A DNA stretch of 64,000 nucleotides from Corynebacterium capitovis DSM 44611 (GTDB taxonomy: Bacteria > Actinomycetota > Actinomycetes > Mycobacteriales > Mycobacteriaceae), in the NCBI RefSeq assembly GCF_030440535.1, contig NZ_CP047117.1, forward strand, positions 1,116,001 through 1,180,000, read 5' to 3'. The notes below the pieces were generated by a model. That model searched no databases and was not told the DNA's origin. It saw only the letters and a list, made by a program, of their open reading frames with translations. Below, piece after piece: positions 35,641-45,023 of this stretch (positions are counted from its first letter, which is position 1; each line of letters begins with the position of its first letter). A program made the translations under genes and the position numbers.

Positions 35641-38412
35641 ATGTCTGCCTCTTTTCCGACGGCCACTTCGAATTCCCATTTCGCGCACTTTAGGGCGTCG
35701 ATAAGCTTCGAGCTCGATGATTTTCAGGTGCGGGCCTGCCAGTCGGTGGAGAAGGACCGCGGGGTGCTGGTGTGTGCCCCGACCGGTTCAGGCAAAACGA
35801 TTGTGGGGGAGTTCGCGGTCTCACTAGCCCTCAGCCGAGGGACGAAGTGCTTTTACACCACGCCCATCAAGGCGCTGAGCAACCAGAAGTATCACGATCT
35901 TGTGGGTCAGCACGGCGCTGACGCTGTGGGGTTGCTCACCGGGGATGTGAGCATCAACGGGTCGGCCGAGGTTGTCGTCATGACCACCGAAGTCCTCCGC
36001 AACATGATTTACGCGCAGTCACCGCAGCTCGACCGGCTCTCCCACGTTGTGATGGACGAGATTCACTACCTCGCCGACCGCGACCGCGGGGCCGCGTGGG
36101 AAGAAGTCATCCTCAATCTGGATGATTCCGTGTCTATCATCGGCTTGTCCGCCACGGTGTCCAACTCCGAGGAGTTCGGCGAATGGCTGGCCACGGTCCG
36201 GGGTGACACCGACGTCATCGTCTCCGAGCACAGGCCTGTCCCGCTCAGCCAGTACATGATGGTTGGCCGCAAGGTCTTCCCGCTGTTCGAACCTGGATCC
36301 GACGGTGCCGTCAACCGCGATCTGGCCCGCGCGATCGAGAGAGCGGACGCGGGCGCCGCCGACGACGGCAGGCGAGACTTCGAGTCGGGGCGTGGGTTCC
36401 GCGCCCGGGCGGAGGGTCGCCGCTCTGGGCGGGATCGAAGCCAGGACCGAATGAGACCGGTTGGACGGCCGGAGGTGATTTCGGCACTGCAGGGCCGCGA
36501 CATGCTGCCTGCGATTGTGTTTATTTTCTCACGGGCGGGGTGCGACGGTGCGGTGATCCAGTGCCTGCGCTCCCGGCGAGAGCTCACCTCACCGGAGGAA
36601 CAAGAGCGCATCGCGACGATTATCGACGACGGCGTGGCCGACATTCCCGCCGAAGACCTGGCCGTGTTGAACTACCGTCACGTGCGGACCGCCTGGTTGC
36701 GCGGGTTCGCGGCGCACCATGCGGGCCTGCTACCTGCTTTCAAGCACATTGTGGAGAGGCTCTTCGTTGAGGGCTTAGTCAAAGTCGTCTTCGCTACCGA
36801 GACGCTCGCACTGGGCATCAATATGCCGGCCCGCACGGTGGTCTTGGAAAAGCTGGTCAAATTCAACGGCGAGGCACACGTCGACCTCACTCCCGGGCAA
36901 TACACCCAGCTCACGGGACGAGCTGGGCGTAGGGGTATCGACCACATCGGAAACGCCGTCGTGCAGTGGGCGCCGGCCGTGGATCCGCACGAGGTCGCGG
37001 GATTGGCCTCCACACGCACCTACCCGCTTATCTCTCCCTTCCAACCTGGGTACAACATGGCCATCAACATGGTGAAGATGAATGGCTACGACAATTCCAT
37101 CCGGCTCATCGAGCAGTCCTTCGCCCAGTTCCAAACCGATCGTTCCGTCGTCGGGGAGGTTCGTGACGTTGAGCGCAGGCGCGCGAAAGTGGATAAGCTG
37201 CGCGCTCAGCTCGAGCGGGACATCGCGAGCTTCGCGCCGCCCTCCGCCGACCCCAGCGGGGATCTACTGGAATATCTCACCCTCCGCCGGAACTTGCGCG
37301 AGGCCGAGCGGGAATCCCGCGCTCGGGCCATGGAGGAGCGTGCGGAAGAAACGCGGATGATTCTCAGCCGCCTGCAGGTCGGCGAGGTTATTGCGCTTCC
37401 TGGTAAGAAACGGCCAGAGCTGGCCGCGGTTGTGCAGGTTGCGGGCCGAGATCGGCCGTGGATCACTACGGAGCGCGGGTGGTCGGGGAGAGTCGACGCC
37501 TCCGCCTTCCGGAACCCACCCGTTGTCGTAGGACGTATCAAAATCCCGCGCCACATGCAGGACCAGCCGCGCAAACACGCCCGGAAAGTGGTGAGCTTGC
37601 TTGCCTCCGGCACCTTTCGCGCCCCCCGGAAACTGCGCGTGGAGGCGCGAACCCGCCCGAATAAGAAGGTCTCCGCGTTGCGCGAGGCCGTGAGCAGCCA
37701 CCCCGTGCACTCCTGGCCCGCCCCGGACCGAGAGATGCTCGCGCGAGTGGGGGAGGAGCTCGCGCGAGAAACACGCAAGCTGGAAGGGGTCCAAGGCAAG
37801 CTCGATTCGGACACCGACTCCCTCGGCCGCACGTTTGAACGCATCATTGGTCTGCTTGCTGAGATGAACTACGTCGACATCGAGGGTGGCGACGTGACCG
37901 TCACCGACGAGGGTGAGCGGCTGGCGGCCATACACAGCGTCTCCGACCTGCTCGTCGCCCAATGTCTTAAGAGGGGCGTGTGGGAAGAGCTGGACCCCGC
38001 CGAGCTAGCGGGCGTCGTTTCCCTGTGCGTGTTCGAAAACCGTAAGGCCACCGGGGGCAGCCCGCAGGCGCCAACCGAAAAGATGGCCGAGGCGATCTCC
38101 CACACGATGCGGATTTACGACGAGCTAGTGTCCGACGAGCGCCGTCACCGGTTGCCCCCCACGCGGCTTCCGGACCAAGGCTTTGCCTTGTCGGTTCATC
38201 AGTGGGCAGCGGGCGCCCCACTCGGGTATGCGCTCGCTGCGGCAGCGCAATCGGGGGCCGAACTGACGCCCGGTGACTTCGTGCGGTGGTGCCGGCAAGT
38301 GATCGACCTGCTTGAGCAAGTTGCCACGACGGGGTACGACTCAGCCATTCGCCGCACCGCGCACCGGGCCATTGATGCCATTCGCCGTGGGGTTGTCGCG
38401 ATCGGCGCGTAA
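35641..38412 (+). CDS. helY: Ski2/Mtr4-like DEVH-box helicase HelY
   Basis: Large superfamily II RNA helicase of 923 residues. Motifs in order are Q-like FELDDFQVRACQ, motif I CAPTGSGKT, motif II DEIH (MDEIHYLADRDRG), motif III GLSATVSN, and motif VI QLTGRAGRRGID. An Arg/Asp-rich insertion at about 225-265 (RARAEGRRSGRDRSQDRMR) is common in actinobacterial HelY. The C-terminal half (about 480-923) carries the helical DSHCT domain. Its role in RNA turnover is presumed. The ATG at 35641 sits five bases after the tatC stop and gives a compact N-terminus. Confidence 0.94.
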   Translation: MSASFPTATSNSHFAHFRASISFELDDFQVRACQSVEKDRGVLVCAPTGSGKTIVGEFAVSLALSRGTKCFYTTPIKALSNQKYHDLVGQHGADAVGLLTGDVSINGSAEVVVMTTEVLRNMIYAQSPQLDRLSHVVMDEIHYLADRDRGAAWEEVILNLDDSVSIIGLSATVSNSEEFGEWLATVRGDTDVIVSEHRPVPLSQYMMVGRKVFPLFEPGSDGAVNRDLARAIERADAGAADDGRRDFESGRGFRARAEGRRSGRDRSQDRMRPVGRPEVISALQGRDMLPAIVFIFSRAGCDGAVIQCLRSRRELTSPEEQERIATIIDDGVADIPAEDLAVLNYRHVRTAWLRGFAAHHAGLLPAFKHIVERLFVEGLVKVVFATETLALGINMPARTVVLEKLVKFNGEAHVDLTPGQYTQLTGRAGRRGIDHIGNAVVQWAPAVDPHEVAGLASTRTYPLISPFQPGYNMAINMVKMNGYDNSIRLIEQSFAQFQTDRSVVGEVRDVERRRAKVDKLRAQLERDIASFAPPSADPSGDLLEYLTLRRNLREAERESRARAMEERAEETRMILSRLQVGEVIALPGKKRPELAAVVQVAGRDRPWITTERGWSGRVDASAFRNPPVVVGRIKIPRHMQDQPRKHARKVVSLLASGTFRAPRKLRVEARTRPNKKVSALREAVSSHPVHSWPAPDREMLARVGEELARETRKLEGVQGKLDSDTDSLGRTFERIIGLLAEMNYVDIEGGDVTVTDEGERLAAIHSVSDLLVAQCLKRGVWEELDPAELAGVVSLCVFENRKATGGSPQAPTEKMAEAISHTMRIYDELVSDERRHRLPPTRLPDQGFALSVHQWAAGAPLGYALAAAAQSGAELTPGDFVRWCRQVIDLLEQVATTGYDSAIRRTAHRAIDAIRRGVVAIGA

Positions 38413-38422
38413 GCTCGACGCC

Positions 38423-39139
38423 ATGGCAGACGGAACCCTCCTCATACTCGGGGCTACCAGCGATATTGGCCAGAACATCGCTCTCCGTTTGTGCGCTGGC
38501 AGGCACGTGGTGCTCGCGGCGCGTGACCTGGAGCGGGCGGCGGGCGTCGAGAAGCGACTGCGCGATGGGGGAGCTGCTTCTGTCACAGTGACCCCCTTCG
38601 AGGCGACCGACCTCGCTTCTCACCGGCGTGTCATCGAAGACGCTGGCCCGGTCACCACCGCGGTGGTTTCCTTCGGGATTTTGGGGGATCAGGCGTTGGC
38701 CGAGCGCGACGAGCGCGAGGCCGCGCGCATCGCGGAGGTGGACTACCTCGCACAGATCAACGCGCTGACGGTGCTAGCACACGTCATGACGAGCGGTGAC
38801 ATCGTCGCTTTTTCCTCCGTCGCCGGGTGGCGCGCCCGCCGCGCGAACTACGTCTATGGCTCAACCAAAGCGGGCCTCGACGCGTTCTGCCAGGGCCTGA
38901 TGGACAGGCTCCACGGTTCGGACGTCAACCTGGTACTCGCCAGGCCGGGTTTCGTTATCGGCTCGATGACCAGGGGGATGAAACCCGCGGTACTCTCCGT
39001 CACGCCCTCCGACGTCGCAGACGCGGTCGTGGCCGCGCTTGGACGCAGCCGGACGGTGTGGGTTCCGCGCCGACTGGCTCTTCTCGCGGCCGTGATGCGC
39101 ATTGTCCCGCGGCCGATCTGGCGACATATGCCGCGCTAA
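38423..39139 (+). CDS. Short-chain dehydrogenase, DprE2-like
   Basis: A 238-residue NAD(P)-dependent oxidoreductase. The nucleotide site is LILGATSDIGQNIALRL, the catalytic Ser lies in VAFSSVAGWRARR and the YxxxK pair in YVYGSTKAGLD. LARPGFVIGSMTRGMKPA resembles the DprE2 group, which reduces decaprenyl-phospho-2-ketoribose to the arabinose donor, but this is a lone gene with no dprE1 beside it, so another substrate is possible. The ATG at 38423 follows TAAGCT (38410-38415) by seven bases; the TAA is the helY stop. Confidence 0.88.
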   Translation: MADGTLLILGATSDIGQNIALRLCAGRHVVLAARDLERAAGVEKRLRDGGAASVTVTPFEATDLASHRRVIEDAGPVTTAVVSFGILGDQALAERDEREAARIAEVDYLAQINALTVLAHVMTSGDIVAFSSVAGWRARRANYVYGSTKAGLDAFCQGLMDRLHGSDVNLVLARPGFVIGSMTRGMKPAVLSVTPSDVADAVVAALGRSRTVWVPRRLALLAAVMRIVPRPIWRHMPR

Positions 39140-39141
39140 AA

Positions 39142-40344
39142 ATGCTCAGCGCTTTCGCGAGGGCCACCGTACCCCTTCTTTTCGACGCCACGCGCGCGCA
39201 CCCTGGAACAGACCCAGAGTTCGGCCACGCGACGTGGTTGGTGGGGACAACGCCCGGCCAGCTACTCCAGTCCCACTGCGTACGAGCCATCGGGTTGGGG
39301 TCGCGGCTTAACCCCGCCCGCGCATGGCGCATCGATTACGCCACCTCCGACGCCCAGCGGCGCGTCGTGAGCGCAACGGGCGCCGTGTTTCGCTCGTTGT
39401 GTCCCTGGCGGGGTCATGGGCCGCGTCCCACAGTTGCTTTCGCGCCCTCGACACAGGGGGTCGCCCCCAGGTGCGACCCGTCCTATTCCTGCACGGTGGG
39501 TGTCGCGCTGCGCCGCCAGCCCCTCGACCTCATCGCGTCGTACGAACAACCCACCATCAACCTCTTCCTCGCCGCCGGGTGCAACGTGGTCCTCACGGAT
39601 TACCCGCGAGAGCCGGAATCGGGGGTGCAGTTGTACTGTGATCACCTCTCGGCGGCTCGCGCGCTCGCCGACGCGCTGCGCGCCGCGGCCGAGCTCGGCA
39701 TCGGGTCCGATAACCTGGGCCTCTGGGGGTTTTCCCAGGGAGGTGGTGCTATCGGCGCGTGGCTGGAAAACTCCCACTACGCCCCCGAACTGCAACCGCT
39801 GGCGGCCGTGATTGGATCCCCGCCTGCCAATCTCGCCGAGGTCTTAGACCACGTCGATGGTTCGCTTCCCTCGACCGTAATCCTCTATGCCGTGGCGGGC
39901 ATGATGGCGGCGGACCCAGGCATTGCCGCAGAAATCGCCGCTGTCCTCAGCCCCTCCGGTCTCGCGGCTATCGAGCTCGGAGAGCGCGTTTGCGCCGTAG
40001 GTGCAGTCGCGCACACCCGCTGGCGGAGCACCCGAGAGTGGACGCAAAGCGGGCTGCGCATGAGCGATACGCTGGAGCATCTCCCGCGAACCCGCGATTA
40101 CCTTGACCGAAACGTGCTGGGGCGGCACGCCATTCCGGACATTCCTGTCCGATTTTGGGCCGCACTGCACGACGATGTCGTACCGTTTAGCAGTTCGCTG
40201 AGCCTCGCGCGCGCGTGGGGCGTGAAGCTAGCAGAGTCGCGCATTCCCCGAGTTCCCGGCCGGAGCGGTTTTAACCATTTCGCACCTTATTACCTGCGTC
40301 TACACCGGGACGCTCGATGGTTGGTAAGCCAATTGGGCGGGTAA
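39142..40344 (+). CDS. Lipase-family alpha/beta hydrolase
   Basis: A 400-residue protein of the secretory-lipase family (PF03583 type). The nucleophile Ser198 is in GFSQGGGA; likely acid and His partners are in RFWAALHDDVVPF and SGFNHFAPYY near the C-terminus. Family segments AWRIDYATSDAQRRVVSATG and LTDYPREPESGVQLY are seen. No signal peptide is evident at the N-terminus (MLSAFARATVPLLFDATR), so it may stay cytoplasmic or leave by another route. I start it at ATG 39142, just after the dehydrogenase stop; longer frames run into that gene. Confidence 0.85.
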   Translation: MLSAFARATVPLLFDATRAHPGTDPEFGHATWLVGTTPGQLLQSHCVRAIGLGSRLNPARAWRIDYATSDAQRRVVSATGAVFRSLCPWRGHGPRPTVAFAPSTQGVAPRCDPSYSCTVGVALRRQPLDLIASYEQPTINLFLAAGCNVVLTDYPREPESGVQLYCDHLSAARALADALRAAAELGIGSDNLGLWGFSQGGGAIGAWLENSHYAPELQPLAAVIGSPPANLAEVLDHVDGSLPSTVILYAVAGMMAADPGIAAEIAAVLSPSGLAAIELGERVCAVGAVAHTRWRSTREWTQSGLRMSDTLEHLPRTRDYLDRNVLGRHAIPDIPVRFWAALHDDVVPFSSSLSLARAWGVKLAESRIPRVPGRSGFNHFAPYYLRLHRDARWLVSQLGG

Positions 40345-40353
40345 GCTATCCCC

Positions 40354-40860
40354 ATGCCGCTCGTCCTCGTTGCTTACGTTCTTATCGAAGCCCTGGCCTA
40401 TGTCGGGGTCGCTCAACTCCTCGGGTGGGGGTGGGCGTTTCTCGCGCTCGTGGCGGTGATGGCTCTTGGTGGCGCCGCTGCGGGCCTCTCGCTACGGGGA
40501 GTGCTAGCGCGAGCCGCTCATGGGCAGGGGTCCATCGGCCAGGTGGCAGGGGACACGGCCTTGCTGGCTGCGGGTTGGGCCCTCTGCGTCGTTCCCGGGT
40601 ACGTCACGTCCATCCTCGGTGTGGCTCTTGTGGCAGGGCCGACCCGCGGCGCGATTCGTCGCATCCTCACCACTCGCGTCAAGGACACCGTCGAACACTT
40701 CGGGGCTCGTGTTTATTCCGCATCGCCCGCTGGGCAACAGCACACGAGCTACGGCACGTTCCGGTCCGAACCGGGAGTGATCGATGCCACCGAGCTCGAA
40801 CGGTGGTACCACGCCGACAGCGCAGGGGATCAGGACCGACGCCCGGGCGAGTCGAGCTAG
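40354..40860 (+). CDS. FxsA-family membrane protein
   Basis: A 168-residue membrane protein of the FxsA (phage T7 exclusion suppressor) family. Spans are seen at about 3-20, 24-43, 66-86 and 90-105 (LLAAGWALCVVPGYVTSILG holds the conserved P-G-x-x-x-D-like loop). The C-terminal third is hydrophilic. The function in Actinobacteria is not known. The ATG at 40354 follows TAAGCT (40342-40347) by six bases, a leaderless pattern. The next gene starts directly after its stop. Confidence 0.9.
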   Translation: MPLVLVAYVLIEALAYVGVAQLLGWGWAFLALVAVMALGGAAAGLSLRGVLARAAHGQGSIGQVAGDTALLAAGWALCVVPGYVTSILGVALVAGPTRGAIRRILTTRVKDTVEHFGARVYSASPAGQQHTSYGTFRSEPGVIDATELERWYHADSAGDQDRRPGESS

Positions 40861-42411
40861 GTGGGTGCACTCCTTCGCCTCGCACTCGCAGCCGTTTCGG
40901 GTGCACTCGTCTTTACGTCGTACGAGCCGTTAGGACTGTGGCCCCTCGCCGTCGTCGGAATCGGTGCCTTTTATGCCGCACTGATGCCCTGGCCTGCAGG
41001 GGTGGGGAGTTGGGCCCGGTCGAATCCTTCGGGCCGCTTCGGCGCGCTGCTGGGTTTCGTTCACGCTTTAAGCCTCTATCTCCTCCTCCTCCCGTGGGTC
41101 GGGGAGTTTGTGGGGCCCGCGCCGTTTGTGGCGCTGTCGATAACGTTGGCTTTGTTCTCCCTGCCGGTGGGTGCGTTCGGTGTCCTGCTCGGACGCGGCA
41201 GATGGGGGTTCGCCGCGTTTCCTTTCCTCTACCTTGCCTGCGAATACGTTCGATCCTCGGTCCCCTTCGGTGGGTTCCCGTGGGTCCGTCTCGCCTGGGG
41301 GCAAATAGAAGGCCCGCTCGCAGGGCTCGCCGCGTGGGGAGGGCCAGCTCTAGTCACCGCCGCGACGGTCGCTGTCGCGAGCAGCGCCGCCAGCATGGTT
41401 CTACGAACGCATCGCTTTTCGACGTCCCTTTTCGCCCTGGTCCCTCTTAGCCTCGGTGTGGCGGCCAGCGTGGTTGTCAGTTTGCCGGAAGATTCGGCTC
41501 ACCCCGCCCCGCACGAAGTAGGCAAGGTCACTGTTGCGGCGGTCCAGGGGAACGTCCCGCGGATGGGTTTGGATTTCAATGCCCAACGAAGGGCCGTGCT
41601 AGCCAACCACGTTGCACAAACCGAGGCCCTCGCTGACTCAGGCGTGCTCGCCGACTTCGTCGTGTGGCCGGAAAACTCCTCCGACGTCAACCCATTTAGC
41701 GATTCGGAGGCCTCGCGCCTCATTGATCGCGCCGTTGACGCGGTGGATGTTCCAATTTTGGTGGGAACAATCACCCGCGATTCCGTTGGCGCACGCAACA
41801 CCATGGTTGTGTTCAACCCGGACGGGCAGGCGGGGGACTACCACAATAAGAAATACCTCCAGCCATTCGGGGAGTACATGCCCTGGCGCGGTTTTTTCCG
41901 GCGGTTTTCGCACTATGTGGACATGGCGGGGGATTTCAAGCCAGGGGATGGAACGGGAACCGTGCGGATCGGCGGGGCGACGCTGGGGATTGCGACCTGC
42001 TATGAAGTGGCCGTCGACGCGGCGTACCGCACAGCGGTCAATTCAGGAGCCCAGATCCTAGCGACCCCCACAAATAACGCGACGTTCGGGTTTACGGACA
42101 TGACATACCAGCAACTTGCCATGAGCCGCATGCGGGCGATAGAGACTGACCGTGCCGTTGTCGTGGCCGCGACCTCGGGGGTGTCCGCAATCGTTAACCC
42201 AGACGGCACCGTCGCGCAACAGACCTCCATCTTCGAACCCGCCTACCTCGTGCAGACGCTGCCCCTCAGGGATTCCATCACCCCGGCTGTGCGCTACGGC
42301 GCATACGTCCAAGGCTTTCTTGTGGCAGCGGGCGCCGTCGTCACGATGTGGGCGGGTATGCTGCGTTGGGGACGTCGGCGGGCATCGCTTGGCGCCGATA
42401 TCGAAGCGTAA
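40861..42411 (+). CDS. lnt: Apolipoprotein N-acyltransferase
   Basis: Adds the third acyl chain to the lipidated N-terminal Cys of lipoproteins. The 516-residue protein has six to eight N-terminal membrane spans (about 1-210), a nitrilase-like domain (about 220-480) with the Glu in VVWPENSSD, Lys in YHNKKYLQPFGEYMPW and the nucleophile Cys in GIATCYEVAVD, and a final span. In M. tuberculosis Lnt and Ppm1 are one fused protein (Rv2051c); here, as in C. glutamicum, they are separate adjacent genes. The GTG at 40861 directly follows the FxsA stop. Confidence 0.95.
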   Translation: MGALLRLALAAVSGALVFTSYEPLGLWPLAVVGIGAFYAALMPWPAGVGSWARSNPSGRFGALLGFVHALSLYLLLLPWVGEFVGPAPFVALSITLALFSLPVGAFGVLLGRGRWGFAAFPFLYLACEYVRSSVPFGGFPWVRLAWGQIEGPLAGLAAWGGPALVTAATVAVASSAASMVLRTHRFSTSLFALVPLSLGVAASVVVSLPEDSAHPAPHEVGKVTVAAVQGNVPRMGLDFNAQRRAVLANHVAQTEALADSGVLADFVVWPENSSDVNPFSDSEASRLIDRAVDAVDVPILVGTITRDSVGARNTMVVFNPDGQAGDYHNKKYLQPFGEYMPWRGFFRRFSHYVDMAGDFKPGDGTGTVRIGGATLGIATCYEVAVDAAYRTAVNSGAQILATPTNNATFGFTDMTYQQLAMSRMRAIETDRAVVVAATSGVSAIVNPDGTVAQQTSIFEPAYLVQTLPLRDSITPAVRYGAYVQGFLVAAGAVVTMWAGMLRWGRRRASLGADIEA

Positions 42412-42431
42412 GAGACAAAGGAGAACGTGCC

Positions 42432-43427
42432 GTGGCCAACACCACCGTGGTCATCATCCCGACGTACAACGAGGTTGAGAACCTTTCACGCATCGTGGAG
42501 GGTGTGCTCACCGCGGCGAAGGACGCCGGCCGCGGACTTGACATCCTCGTCGTGGACGACAATTCGCCGGACGGGACGGGGCAGCTCGCCGATGAGCTCG
42601 CCACCCAGCACGACGAGGTTCACGTCGTCCACCGCGCGGGAAAGGAGGGGCTCCTAGCCGCGTACCGCGAGGGCTTCCGGTGGGCGCTGGAGCGCGACTA
42701 CGAGGTCGTCGTTCAAATGGACGCAGACGGTTCTCACGCGCCGGCTGACTTGCCGAAGCTACTGGCCGAGATCGACCGGGGTGCGGACCTTGTAATCGGA
42801 TCCCGCTACGTTCCGGGCGGCGTGGTGAAGGATTGGCCCGAGAGCCGCCACCAGCTGTCTAAGTGGGGAAACCGCTATATTGGCCTCGCGCTGGGCGACC
42901 ACGTGAACGACATGACCGCGGGCTTCCGCGCTTTCCGCCGTGAGGTCCTCGAGACAGTCGACCTCAACGCCCTCTCCCCGAAGGGCTACATTTTCCAGGT
43001 TGACCTTGCCCACCGTGCTATCGCGGAAGGCTTCGATGTCCGAGAGGTCCCCATTACCTTCGTTGATCGCACCGCGGGGGAATCCAAGCTGGACGCGGGC
43101 TTCGCTGGGGAATCGTTCGTTGAGGTAACCAAGTGGGCCGTCGCCGAAAAGAGCGAACTTATCGGTGAGGCTGCGAAGGAGGGGCTCAAACTCGCCCAAT
43201 ACGAGGCGAACCACGCGGGGCTGTGGAAGCTCAACCGCACGATCGGTACAGTCCCAGAGAAGGTTGTGGAGGCCCTCTCCGAGGGCTCCCGCCTCGTGGC
43301 GTACGAGTTGAAGCGCTCGCCGCTTCACGGGCTTACCCGACGGGCAGCTCGGGTGGCCGATGCCGCGGTTGATATGGCCCGCGCCGGCATCAGCCTCGGC
43401 TCGTACGAGCTGACAAAGCGGGGTTAG
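42432..43427 (+). CDS. ppm1: Polyprenol monophosphomannose synthase with C-terminal extension
   Basis: GT2 glycosyltransferase that transfers mannose from GDP-mannose to polyprenyl phosphate, feeding lipomannan, lipoarabinomannan and protein mannosylation. Residues 1-235 form the catalytic domain: VVIIPTYNEVENL, VVDDNSPDGTG, MDADGSHAP (metal-binding DxD) and GSRYVPGG. Residues from about 238 to 331 are an extra Ala/Leu-rich helical region with repeated amphipathic helices not usual for the family. The GTG at 42432 has AAGGAG eight bases upstream. The previous gene, lnt, is its fusion partner in mycobacteria. Confidence 0.95.
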   Translation: MANTTVVIIPTYNEVENLSRIVEGVLTAAKDAGRGLDILVVDDNSPDGTGQLADELATQHDEVHVVHRAGKEGLLAAYREGFRWALERDYEVVVQMDADGSHAPADLPKLLAEIDRGADLVIGSRYVPGGVVKDWPESRHQLSKWGNRYIGLALGDHVNDMTAGFRAFRREVLETVDLNALSPKGYIFQVDLAHRAIAEGFDVREVPITFVDRTAGESKLDAGFAGESFVEVTKWAVAEKSELIGEAAKEGLKLAQYEANHAGLWKLNRTIGTVPEKVVEALSEGSRLVAYELKRSPLHGLTRRAARVADAAVDMARAGISLGSYELTKRG

Positions 43428-43798
43428 CGGGAAGCGTCCTGCTGTTCTTTCGCCATGCGGGCGGCGGTGCGCCGGCGCTTCCGCAACTGCTCCAAGCGCT
43501 CCTCGAGGAGGACATCCAACTCCTCGATGGTGCGACGCTCCCGCAGCATGTCCCAGTGAGTGCGCGGGGGCTTCGTCGGCTTCGCCTCAACCCCGTCGCC
43601 CTCCATGAGAGTTCCGACCTGGCCGTTCTTGCACATCCACTCTTCGGGTAGCTCCGCATCGTCGGCAAAGGGGACGTCGAAAACTTCGCCGTCCGGCGTC
43701 CGATACTTCGCCATGCGGCGCGGTGCGAGATCATGGTCGCGGTCCGTTTCGTAGCTCACGGCGCCCATGCGGCTACCACGCAAAACACGATCGGCCAT
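43424..43798 (-). CDS. rbpA: RNA polymerase-binding protein RbpA
   Basis: Actinobacterial RNA polymerase factor that binds sigma-A/B and stabilises the open complex. The 124-residue protein shows the usual order: N-terminal tail (MADRVLRGSRMGAVSYETDR), core RbpA domain with RTPDGEVFDVPFADDAELPEEW, a basic linker and the sigma-interaction helix (TIEELDVLLEERLEQL). The Cys pair that binds zinc in some relatives is reduced to a single Cys here, as in M. tuberculosis. The C-terminus overlaps the end of ppm1 by four bases. Confidence 0.96.
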   Translation of the reverse strand: MADRVLRGSRMGAVSYETDRDHDLAPRRMAKYRTPDGEVFDVPFADDAELPEEWMCKNGQVGTLMEGDGVEAKPTKPPRTHWDMLRERRTIEELDVLLEERLEQLRKRRRTAARMAKEQQDASR

Positions 43799-43932
43799 TC
43801 AGTGTCCCTCCTACGTTTGCCTTATGCCCCGGCCGGTGGAGGGCCGGAGACAGTCGATAAGTGTAACGCTTGGCCCCGCTCGATTGTTCCCGGGTCGCCG
43901 GCGGCGACCTCGCCCGGTGATAGGCTGTCACC

Positions 43933-44277
43933 ATGCCAGCCCGCGGAGTCCGCCTTCCCACCTGTCAGTGGTGCGGGGCCGAATTGATGCAGCCACAGGG
44001 GAGGGGCCGGCGTAGGAAGTATTGCAGTGACTCCTGCAAGCAACGCGCGTATGAGCACCGCCTCAGCGTTGGCGGGGGACGCTCGCCCCAGCAGACGGCA
44101 GATGCGGTGATCATGAGCCCGGAACGAGTTGCGACACTGCGCGATCAGTTATTCCAGGTGAGGTGCGCTGCCGAAGATATCGCGACCGCATATGAGGATG
44201 GCGCGGATAGCGAAGAAATTCGTCACTTGTGTGACGAATTAATAGTTCTAACCAAGACGGCAGAAGGGTTAGGGTAG
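43933..44277 (+). CDS. Small zinc-finger protein
   Basis: A 114-residue protein. Residues 11-35 form a C4 finger, CQWCGAEL...RRKYCSDSCKQRAYEHR, a pattern found in a group of short actinobacterial proteins; the basic loop between the Cys pairs suits nucleic-acid contact. The C-terminal half is acidic and helical. The role is unknown. The ATG at 43933 follows TAGGCT (43921-43926) by six bases. It is divergent from rbpA across 134 bases and precedes the YceI gene, with which it may be co-expressed. Confidence 0.82.
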   Translation: MPARGVRLPTCQWCGAELMQPQGRGRRRKYCSDSCKQRAYEHRLSVGGGRSPQQTADAVIMSPERVATLRDQLFQVRCAAEDIATAYEDGADSEEIRHLCDELIVLTKTAEGLG

Positions 44278-44282
44278 CAAGG

Positions 44283-44987
44283 GTGAATGAATCTACGGCT
44301 CGAGCCAAGAAACCGATCGTGATCATCGGTGCTGTGTTTATCGCGATGGCAGCGTCCGTCGCAATCGTCCCGTTGCTCCTCGCACTCATTTCTGGCGGCC
44401 ACGGGGTGAAGACCGAAGGTATCGACGCCGCAAAGCTCAAGCCCGCTACGGCGGATCTCGACGGCACGTGGACAGTCTCGTCCGCGCCCGGGTCCAATCA
44501 CACGTCGGCAGGTTTCACCTTCTACGAGATCCTGCCCGGTGAGAAGAAGGTTACTTCCGGATCTACCCGCGACGTCACCGGGACCGTGGCCGTCGACTCA
44601 GGCACACTCGTCTCCGGTGACATCCACGTGGACGTCGCCAGCGTGACTACAGACAGCGACGTGCGCGACTCGAACGTCCGCCGTTCCATCTTGCACACCG
44701 ACGAGTTCCCAGAAGCGACGTTCGTGCTCACGCAGCCCGTCGACGTGTCCCAGTTACCCGGCGACGGTTCCGTGGCTTCCGTCGATCTCACTGGGGATCT
44801 CACCATCCACGGCCAGACGAAGTCTGTCACCCAGCAATTCTCGGTCGCGCGATCCGGGGACTCCGTAATTGTTGCCGGGTCGATTCCGGTCAAGCGCTCC
44901 GATTTCGGAGTCGAGTCACCCGACTTCGTTGCCGCCAAGATCGCCGAAGAAGGCAGCGTCGATATCCGGCTCAACCTCTCCAAGTGA
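44283..44987 (+). CDS. Membrane-anchored YceI-family protein
   Basis: A 234-residue lipocalin-like protein. An N-terminal signal anchor (about 11-38: IVIIGAVFIAMAASVAIVPLLLA) precedes the YceI beta-barrel (about 60-232) with DLDGTWTVSSAPG, the RDSNVRRSILHTDEFPEATFV block and LTIHGQTKSV. YceI proteins bind isoprenoid-like lipids; no enzyme activity is implied. The GTG at 44283 follows TAGGGT (44270-44275) by seven bases. It faces the methyltransferase-like gene with an AT-rich palindrome between them. Confidence 0.92.
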   Translation: MNESTARAKKPIVIIGAVFIAMAASVAIVPLLLALISGGHGVKTEGIDAAKLKPATADLDGTWTVSSAPGSNHTSAGFTFYEILPGEKKVTSGSTRDVTGTVAVDSGTLVSGDIHVDVASVTTDSDVRDSNVRRSILHTDEFPEATFVLTQPVDVSQLPGDGSVASVDLTGDLTIHGQTKSVTQQFSVARSGDSVIVAGSIPVKRSDFGVESPDFVAAKIAEEGSVDIRLNLSK

Positions 44988-44994
44988 TTGTCCG

Positions 44995-45008
44995 ATAATG
45001 TACATTAT
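44995..45008. repeat. Perfect 14-bp AT-rich palindrome between convergent genes
   Basis: ATAATGTACATTAT is an exact palindrome in the 36-base gap between two stops. Convergent placement argues against an operator for either gene. It has no T-tract and weak stem energy, so it is a poor terminator. Confidence 0.6.
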
Positions 45009-45023
45009 GTCAAGTAGCTCCTC

